Position numbers and translations under genes: made by a program. The notes under the pieces are model-generated. The model searched no databases and was not told the origin of the DNA. It saw only the letters and a program-made list of their open reading frames with translations. 26,065 bases of DNA from Minisyncoccota bacterium (GTDB lineage: Bacteria > Patescibacteriota > Minisyncoccia > Minisyncoccales > CG1-02-41-26): contig JAQTPV010000009.1 in NCBI GenBank assembly GCA_028712605.1, forward strand, positions 1 through 26,065, in the 5' to 3' direction. Each line of letters begins with the position of its first letter. The first letter of the stretch is position 1. Positions 20,621 to 26,065 of this stretch are shown here, one piece after another.

Positions 20621-20624
20621 AAAA

Positions 20625-21677
20625 TTAATGAGGGGAAGAGCTTGAGTCCGGACCCAAAAGAATAGCCTTATATTGGTCTATTTGCTCCAAGGCCACTCCC
20701 CCGCCTCGAGCTACAGCTGTTAATGGGTCTTCCACCACATTAACCTTCATTTTAGTTTCATTGGTTAAAAGCGTATCAAACCCCCTCAATAAAGCCCCGC
20801 CGCCAGAAAGATAAATCCCATTAGTCATAATATCAGCTAATAATTCTGGTGGCGTAGCCTCAATAGTGGATTTAATGGCCTCAATAATTTGATTTAAAGA
20901 TTTTTCTAAGGCCCGCCTTATATCTTCAGAATTAACCGATATTTGCTCTGGTAAGCCGCTAATCAAGTTACGGCCCCTTAGGGCTGCTTCTTTTGACTCC
21001 TTGCTGGTTACGGCTTGGCCAATAGCAATCTTCACCTCTTCGGCCGAACGCTCGCCAATCAAAAGTTTATATTTCTGCTGAATATATTGAATGATATCTT
21101 CAGAAAACTTATCGCCAGCAATCGTCAAGCTGGTAGAGGTTACTATTCCGCCCAAAGAGATTACGGCAATCTCTGTAGTACCCCCACCCATATCAATTAA
21201 AAAGCTTCCTTTGGCTTCTTGAATAGGCAATCTAGCTCCAATGGCTGCTGCCACCGGCTCTTCAATTAAGAAAACTTCGCGAGCCCCAGCATTCTTAGCT
21301 GCATCCTCCACTGCCTTTTTTTCTACTTCGGTGGCCCGACAAGGAACACCAATAATAATTCTAGGCCAAGCTAAGGAAATAAACCTTTTCCTATGAGCCT
21401 TGTCAATAAAGTATTTTAACATTTGTTCGGTTACTTCAAAATCCGATACCACTCCTCTCACTAATGGCCGAACAGCCCTAATGTGGGCTGGCGTTCTGCC
21501 CACCATGGCCTTAGCCTCCTCCCCCACAGCTAAAATCTGACCAGTTTTTTGATTAACAGCCACAATAGATGGCTCATTAATAACGATGCCCTTCCCTCTC
21601 ACATAAACCAGCGAGTTAGCTGTTCCTAAATCAATAGCGATATCTTCGTTAAAATAGGATAGAAATTTATTCAACAT
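20625..21677 (-). CDS. mreB: Rod shape-determining protein MreB, copy 1
   Basis: Actin-like ATPase that forms membrane-bound filaments guiding peptidoglycan synthesis, 350 aa. The phosphate-1 motif is IDLGTANSLVYV (about 15-26). The catalytic-region Glu is in LIEEPVAAAIGA. The phosphate-2 motif IDMGGGTTEIAVIS has the metal-binding Asp (D162). The adenosine site LSGGGALLRGFD is near the end. MLNKFLSYFN at the N-terminus could be a short amphipathic membrane-binding helix. It lies between rseP and gatC with gaps of 2 and 4 nt. The canonical copy is inferred to be this one because all nucleotide-site residues are conserved. A second MreB is at 24311-25324. Confidence 0.93.
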   Translation of the reverse strand: MLNKFLSYFNEDIAIDLGTANSLVYVRGKGIVINEPSIVAVNQKTGQILAVGEEAKAMVGRTPAHIRAVRPLVRGVVSDFEVTEQMLKYFIDKAHRKRFISLAWPRIIIGVPCRATEVEKKAVEDAAKNAGAREVFLIEEPVAAAIGARLPIQEAKGSFLIDMGGGTTEIAVISLGGIVTSTSLTIAGDKFSEDIIQYIQQKYKLLIGERSAEEVKIAIGQAVTSKESKEAALRGRNLISGLPEQISVNSEDIRRALEKSLNQIIEAIKSTIEATPPELLADIMTNGIYLSGGGALLRGFDTLLTNETKMKVNVVEDPLTAVARGGGVALEQIDQYKAILLGPDSSSSPH

Positions 21678-21679
21678 AA

Positions 21680-22768
21680 TTACTTAATAAACAACCCGAT
21701 AACGTCTTTAATGGTTACTCCCGCCATTAACAACACTAAAGCCAAAAAGAAAAAACCGGTAATGCTCTGCTCAATTTTTGGGGAGACTGCTTTTCTTCTT
21801 ATAGCTTCAATGCCCAAAAAAAGCAAGCGCCCTCCGTCTAAGGCTGGAATGGGTAAAAGGTTAAAGATGGCCATCCAGATAGTAATCATCACTACATAAG
21901 TTAAATAAACATTAATCCCAGACCCCATAGCTTGGGCCATAATAGAACCAACACCCACCGGCCCAGTTAACTTTAAACCTATAACTTGTTCGCCCCTGAT
22001 TAAACTGGCCACAGCCTTGGCTGTAGTAACGGCAATAAATTTTGTCTGCTGAATAGTTAAAACTACACCCCTATAAGGCGCTTCGTACCAGGGGAATTTG
22101 ACTACTACTGCCCTAACCAGTCCAATACCAATCGCCCCTTCATTTTCGCTATGCTGAACCCGAGGCACTACCGCAAAGTCGGCAATTTGGCCGTTTCTCT
22201 GTACCACCAGCACAATCGGCTGACCTTTGTGCGCCTCTGTAAAAATAGTTACTTGCTCAGCTTTATCAATTTTTTGTTCCTGACCGGCTGCATCGCGAAC
22301 TGCCACAATGGCATCATAAGGCATTAATCCTACTGCTTCAGCTGGTGATTTCGGAGCCACTATACTAATCAACACCCGAGCGCCTGGCACACTGTCTTGA
22401 TCATCAACTTGAGCAGGCAACCCCCAAATACTAACAATAAAAGAAAAAATAATAGCAGCAATAACCCAAAAAGAAACTACGCCTCCCATCAACACCAAGG
22501 CCCTTTTCCAAATTTTTTGTTTAGCAAAACTTTGCGGGTTATCGGTGTCGTTGTCCTCACCTAAAATTTTAACAAAAGCCCCAAAAGGCAACCAATTAAT
22601 AGAATAAATAGTGTCCCCTATTTTTTTACCCCAAATCCTCGGTGGATAACCAATACCAAATTCCTCCACTGGAATTTTAAACCACTTAGCTAAAATAAAA
22701 TGGCCAAACTCATGCAGCGCCATCAGGATAATTAATGTTAAAACGATAATAACAACGGTTAAAATCAT
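21680..22768 (-). CDS. rseP: RIP metalloprotease RseP family (site-2 protease)
   Basis: Intramembrane zinc protease that cleaves transmembrane anchors of regulators or leftover signal peptides, 362 aa. The active site HEFGH (H19, E20, H23) sits in the first membrane helix. The third ligand Asp lies in NLLPIPALDGGRLLF near the C-terminus. A single PDZ-like domain (about 110-195, including GARVLISIVAPKSPAEAVGL) lies between the second and third predicted helices, and a last helix spans about 340-358. One PDZ domain, not the two of E. coli, is the usual Gram-positive-like form. It is 10 nt downstream of frr and 2 nt upstream of mreB1. Confidence 0.95.
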   Translation of the reverse strand: MILTVVIIVLTLIILMALHEFGHFILAKWFKIPVEEFGIGYPPRIWGKKIGDTIYSINWLPFGAFVKILGEDNDTDNPQSFAKQKIWKRALVLMGGVVSFWVIAAIIFSFIVSIWGLPAQVDDQDSVPGARVLISIVAPKSPAEAVGLMPYDAIVAVRDAAGQEQKIDKAEQVTIFTEAHKGQPIVLVVQRNGQIADFAVVPRVQHSENEGAIGIGLVRAVVVKFPWYEAPYRGVVLTIQQTKFIAVTTAKAVASLIRGEQVIGLKLTGPVGVGSIMAQAMGSGINVYLTYVVMITIWMAIFNLLPIPALDGGRLLFLGIEAIRRKAVSPKIEQSITGFFFLALVLLMAGVTIKDVIGLFIK

Positions 22769-22778
22769 AATTTAGAAT

Positions 22779-23333
22779 TTAGCCTAAAATCTCTTTTTCT
22801 TTATTGGCCGATAGCTCTTCAACCTTTTCCCGCCAATCCTTAATCATATCGTCCAACTTATCGCGACCCTTAAATTTATCATCTTCCCTAACAGTGCCGT
22901 CACGGAAACCATCCTGCAATTGACTCCAGGCTTTATCGCGTAACTTCCTGAAGTTCTGCAGGGCCTCTTCTTTTCTCTGGTGCAAAACTTTAATCAAATT
23001 CTTTCTGGTTTCCTCGGTTAAGGCTGGAGCAGTTAAATAAATCTTATTTTCATCAACCCTAATACCAAACCCCCAATCGCCCTGTTCCAAAGCCCGAACC
23101 ACTCCCTCAATGTAGCTCTTATCCCAAAGCTGAACCATCACTTCCTTAAAGGAGGCTGACGAAATAGCGCCCAGTTGCTTTAAGGGACAAACGGTACCGA
23201 AACACTCTATTTTTAAATCCTCAATCAGGCTTGGCGAAAGCCGGCTGGCTCGGATTTTCATTAGCTCCTCCTTCAGATCAGCTAAGGCTTTTTCTAGCTC
23301 TGGTTTTAAATTATCAAGTATTTCTTGATACAT
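22779..23333 (-). CDS. frr: Ribosome recycling factor
   Basis: Splits post-termination ribosomes together with EF-G, 184 aa, the standard length. Family features are the N-terminal helix LKPELEKALADLKEELMKIRASRLSPSL (interrupted here only by normal substitutions), the beta domain starting VCPLKQLGAIS, and the C-terminal helix pair with TEETRKNLIKVLHQRKEEALQNFRKLRD. The D-K-F-KGRD region matches DEKKRAE-type sequence only loosely. It lies 12 nt after holB and 10 nt before rseP, an order that differs from the common pyrH-frr arrangement. Confidence 0.95.
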   Translation of the reverse strand: MYQEILDNLKPELEKALADLKEELMKIRASRLSPSLIEDLKIECFGTVCPLKQLGAISSASFKEVMVQLWDKSYIEGVVRALEQGDWGFGIRVDENKIYLTAPALTEETRKNLIKVLHQRKEEALQNFRKLRDKAWSQLQDGFRDGTVREDDKFKGRDKLDDMIKDWREKVEELSANKEKEILG

Positions 23334-23345
23334 ATTTTTTTAAAA

Positions 23346-24311
23346 TTAATTACTTAAAACGTTAATAAATAGGTTTTCTAAAATTAACCTCGGGCTTACA
23401 TTGGTACTTATCAAAATAGCCCGCATCCTCTCTGCTTCTTTTATCATTTGGCTTATCTTACTTAAGGAATGCTCTTTCTTAAAACTAAAGCCAGAAACTA
23501 TCCCTCCATCGGTTAAACCCAGTTTTGCTATCAACAAATTTCTAAGATATAAAATAAAATGATCTAAAAAACTAATGGCTAAAGAAGAATTATTCTCGCT
23601 TGCTAAAAGCTTTTTGATAAAAAGAAAGTTATCAGTCAAGCTGCCGTCTAAGCAATCACGGATCTCTTTAATAGTCTGATGAAAAACAGAATAATTCTTT
23701 TTTTCTAAAAGATTTAAAAGCATCCCTACTCGGCCACCAGCTAACGGCCAAACTTCTCGGAGTGTTTCTGGAGAAACATCTTTGGCTAAATGCTTAATAA
23801 TCTGCTCTTGAGGTACTGGATAAAATTTTAAAATTGAGCATCTAGAACGAATGGTTGCCAAGAGCCTTTCGGGCTGGGAAGTAATTAGAATAAAAATAAC
23901 ATCTCCCCTCGGCTCTTCCAGCGTTTTTAAAAAACAATTGGCCGCTTGCTGATTTAAGGCTTCAGCTTGATCCACAATAACCACTTTTCGTTCGGCTAAA
24001 TGGGGCCTCAAGCCAACCTTATTTTGCAGTTCCCTGATTTGCTCAATTTGAATTTCTTTATTTTTGGGCTCAATCAAAAAAACGTCGGGAAATGTATTTT
24101 GCTCAATGGTTAAGCAACTATAGCACTCGTGGCAAGGATCCCTCTGGGCTTTCTGCTTAGCCTCGCAACTCAACAGCTTGGCAAATTCCAAGGCTACCAA
24201 CTTTTTACCCAAACCCTCAACTCCAGCAAAAATTAAAGCTTGGGGCACCTTATCGTTTTCCACTACCCTTTTTAAAAAATCCCATTGGTTTTGATGACCA
24301 ATAAATACCAT
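23346..24311 (-). CDS. holB: DNA polymerase III clamp-loader delta' subunit (AAA+)
   Basis: 321 aa from ATG 24311, starting MVFIGHQNQWDFLKRVVEND. The frame extends 25 codons upstream into mreB2 but that was rejected: the mreB2 stop and this ATG share one base (TAATG). The Walker A motif is GVEGLGKK (30-37). A zinc module is formed by C49, C60, C63 and C66 (RDPCHECYSC). The Walker B/sensor region is VVIVDQAEALN, the family LKTLEEP follows, and SRC (arginine finger) lies in TIRSRC. A DnaX (tau/gamma) identity is less likely because of the short length and the lack of the longer C-terminal domains. It is coupled to mreB2 and upstream of frr. Confidence 0.88.
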   Translation of the reverse strand: MVFIGHQNQWDFLKRVVENDKVPQALIFAGVEGLGKKLVALEFAKLLSCEAKQKAQRDPCHECYSCLTIEQNTFPDVFLIEPKNKEIQIEQIRELQNKVGLRPHLAERKVVIVDQAEALNQQAANCFLKTLEEPRGDVIFILITSQPERLLATIRSRCSILKFYPVPQEQIIKHLAKDVSPETLREVWPLAGGRVGMLLNLLEKKNYSVFHQTIKEIRDCLDGSLTDNFLFIKKLLASENNSSLAISFLDHFILYLRNLLIAKLGLTDGGIVSGFSFKKEHSLSKISQMIKEAERMRAILISTNVSPRLILENLFINVLSN

Positions 24312-25324
24312 TATTTTTTTGCCATTATGCTTTTTTTGTACAAATCTAAATTTTCTAAAACCACGCCCGTACCCTTCACCACGCAATATAAAGGCTCTTC
24401 AGCCACAAAACAAGGCACACCGGTTGATTTAGCTATTAACTGGTTCAGGCTCCTTAGCAAGGCCCCCCCGCCCGATAAAATCATGCCTTTATTCATAATG
24501 TCAGCTGAAAGCTCGGGCGGAGTTTCTTTAAGCACCATTTTCACACCATCAATAATTTCCAAACAAACATCATTAATCGCTTTGGCTATTTCGTTGGAAG
24601 AAAGCTTGATATTTCTGGGTAATCCCGAAATCAAATCACGGCCCCTGATCTCAAAAAATTCTTCTTTCTTTTGAGGAAAGGCCTTACCAATTTTAATTTT
24701 AATCTCTTCAGCCGATTGACTACCCACAGCCAGGTTATATTCTTTTTTGATGAACTCGGCAATCTTTTCATCCATTTTGTCACCAGCTATTCTAATAGAG
24801 GTTCCGGTTACAATGCCACCCAAAGCAATCACGGCAATCTCGGAAGTGCCTCCGCCAACATTAATAATCATGTTGCCCTCGGAAGCATTAATAGGTATGC
24901 CAGCCCCAATAGCTGCTAAAATAGGTTCCTTAGCCACATAGGCCGCCCTAGCTCCAGCCGCAATGGCCGCCTCTACCACTGCCCTCCGTTCCGTAGAGGT
25001 TGACCCAACTGGCACGGAAATTAAAACCTCGGGCTTCACAAAGCCAAAAAACCCCTTAGTTTTAGCTATAAAATAGCGTAGCATAGCCTGGGTTACCTTG
25101 TAATCAGCAATTACCCCATCCTTCATGGGCCGATAAACAGTAATTGATTCTGGCGTTCGGCCAATCATTAATTTAGCTTCATTTCCTACGGCCATTATTT
25201 TATTCTCTGGCTTGGATACGGCCACAACCGATGGTTCTTGCAACACAATCCCCCTCTTGGGTACAAATACCAAGCTATTGCAGGTGCCCAAATCAATGGC
25301 AATTTTATTAACAAAAAAACCCAT
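24311..25324 (-). CDS. MreB-like actin homologue, copy 2
   Basis: A second, diverged MreB-family protein of 337 aa. It keeps the phosphate-1 motif AIDLGTCNSLVFV, the EPILAAIGAGIPI segment and the C-terminal ILSGGGALLRSLN. In phosphate-2 it reads INVGGGTSEIAVI: N155 replaces the Asp that binds the metal/nucleotide in MreB (D162 in copy 1). The N-terminus is shorter (MGFFVNKIAIDLG) but could still bind membrane. It may be an Mbl-type partner filament or a weak ATPase. It lies 3 nt downstream of murA and is coupled to holB by a one-base stop/start overlap. That puts it in the same transcript as peptidoglycan precursor synthesis. Confidence 0.85.
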   Translation of the reverse strand: MGFFVNKIAIDLGTCNSLVFVPKRGIVLQEPSVVAVSKPENKIMAVGNEAKLMIGRTPESITVYRPMKDGVIADYKVTQAMLRYFIAKTKGFFGFVKPEVLISVPVGSTSTERRAVVEAAIAAGARAAYVAKEPILAAIGAGIPINASEGNMIINVGGGTSEIAVIALGGIVTGTSIRIAGDKMDEKIAEFIKKEYNLAVGSQSAEEIKIKIGKAFPQKKEEFFEIRGRDLISGLPRNIKLSSNEIAKAINDVCLEIIDGVKMVLKETPPELSADIMNKGMILSGGGALLRSLNQLIAKSTGVPCFVAEEPLYCVVKGTGVVLENLDLYKKSIMAKK

Positions 25325-25327
25325 AAA

Positions 25328-26065
25328 TTAACTGGAGATTCTTTTAATATTAGCCCCCAGCCCTGCCAGCCTTTCTTCTATTCTCTCGTATCCCCTATCA
25401 ATCTGCTCCACATTTTTAATCGTGGTTTTACCTTCAGCCATTAAGCCAGCTAAAATTAAACTGGCCCCAGCCCTGATATCCCATGATTCAATAGTTACCC
25501 CTCTTAACAATGTTGGCCCAAAAACAAAAGCTCGGTGCGGGTCAACAATTTCAATGTCAGCGCTCATTTTTCTTAATTCTTGAGTGTATTGCAAGCGGTT
25601 TTCGTACAAAGGATCGTGAATTAAACTCTTGCCTCCAGCTTGCGTTAAAACCGGAACCACCAAGGGCAACAAATCCGTAGGGAACCCGGGATAAGGCAAG
25701 GCCTGCACTTTAGCCGGTCTAATATTCCTTGATTCAAAAACCTCTACGGAATTGGTATCCTTTCTAAAATCAATGCCCATCTGTTTTAATTTTTCCAAAA
25801 AATGATCCAAATGCTCCAGAACAACATCGTTAACCACTAACCGGCCCTCACTTAAGGCACCCATCACGATAAAGGTACCGGCCTCCAAATAATCAGGTAC
25901 TACTCTATGCTCCACCCCCTTTAGTTTTTTAACACCTTTCACCCTTAAGGTATGGGTACCCACCCCTTCAATATTAGCACCCATATTATTCAACATTAAG
26001 CATAAATCCTGAACGTGCGGCTCTTGAGCGGCAATCTTTAGAATTGTTTCCCCCGTAGCCAAACA
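25328..26065 (-). CDS. murA: UDP-N-acetylglucosamine 1-carboxyvinyltransferase, C-terminal part (cut by window edge)
   Basis: First committed enzyme of peptidoglycan synthesis; it transfers enolpyruvate from PEP to UDP-GlcNAc. About 245 C-terminal residues are visible, opening at the edge in frame. Family features are VPDYLEAGTFIVMGAL, the YPGFPTDLLPL segment with the catalytic Asp, and SWDIRAGASLILAGL near the end. The catalytic Cys/Asp loop of the N-terminal half is outside the window. It is the most upstream gene seen of the murA-mreB2-holB-frr-rseP-mreB1-gatC-gatA run, with a 3-nt gap to mreB2. Confidence 0.95.
   Translation of the reverse strand, partial: CLATGETILKIAAQEPHVQDLCLMLNNMGANIEGVGTHTLRVKGVKKLKGVEHRVVPDYLEAGTFIVMGALSEGRLVVNDVVLEHLDHFLEKLKQMGIDFRKDTNSVEVFESRNIRPAKVQALPYPGFPTDLLPLVVPVLTQAGGKSLIHDPLYENRLQYTQELRKMSADIEIVDPHRAFVFGPTLLRGVTIESWDIRAGASLILAGLMAEGKTTIKNVEQIDRGYERIEERLAGLGANIKRISS

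Noticed and set aside
1..26065. CRISPR array, transposase, integrase, prophage or intein
   Set aside because: No regular spaced repeats, transposase motifs or phage genes were seen, and all housekeeping genes run uninterrupted.
1..26065. TGA recoded to glycine (code 25)
   Set aside because: deoC/tmk and other junctions use TGA as a stop (ATGA overlap), and no conserved glycine is encoded by TGA.

Overview
The window looks like part of a streamlined chromosome from a Candidate Phyla Radiation bacterium (Patescibacteria, most like a Parcubacteria-type lineage). This placement is inferred from gene content and form, not from a database search. The supporting signs are: AT-rich DNA with 1-10 nt gaps or short overlaps between genes; the standard code with TGA used as a stop; a PheT that lacks its N-terminal tRNA-binding OB domain; an rplK that is not followed by rplA; tRNA genes with no encoded CCA; two diverged mreB genes; and several small unrecognised membrane or cysteine-rich proteins. 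Everything from about 2.5 kb to the right edge is on the minus strand. Only the first three genes are on the plus strand.

Plus strand, 1-2475: the tail of a cysteine-rich, probably secreted protein with a clear intrinsic terminator, then miaB and miaA overlapping by 8 nt. The two enzymes together make ms2i6A37 in tRNA. A bulged hairpin lies at the convergent junction with the minus-strand genes.

Minus strand, 9646 down to 2511: one tightly packed operon. In transcription order it holds dCMP-deaminase-like, Nudix, thymidylate kinase, deoC, gatB, a HEXXH-containing protein of unknown family, a class II aldolase, a two-helix membrane protein and a hypothetical protein. It combines deoxynucleotide salvage and clean-up with tRNA amidation and one glycolytic-type aldolase.

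Minus strand, 10955 down to 9728: secE (57 aa), nusG and rplK, with a promoter upstream and a terminator after rplK. Upstream of this lie pheS, pheT and gyrB. The roughly 285 bp between gyrB and secE carry a second, diverged copy of the last 27 codons of gyrB, in which every difference is synonymous. The same stretch also holds a small inverted gyrB fragment, a REP-like element and two perfect hairpins.

Minus strand, 18180 down to 16608: initiator tRNA-Met, a helix-turn-helix protein with a LAGLIDADG-like segment, tRNA-CAU, tRNA-Asp, a terminator, and a small HAD-family phosphatase-like gene. Two of the tRNAs are only 71 nt long and have non-standard T-loops.

Minus strand, right edge down to 18246: murA (cut by the edge), mreB2, holB, frr, rseP, mreB1, gatC, gatA and a single-pass membrane protein. 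This is a near-continuous cluster for envelope synthesis, cell shape, replication, translation recycling and tRNA amidation. The genes most likely to reward further work are the HEXXH protein, the HTH/LAGLIDADG-like gene among the tRNAs, the second MreB with an altered nucleotide-binding residue, and the gyrB duplication scar.
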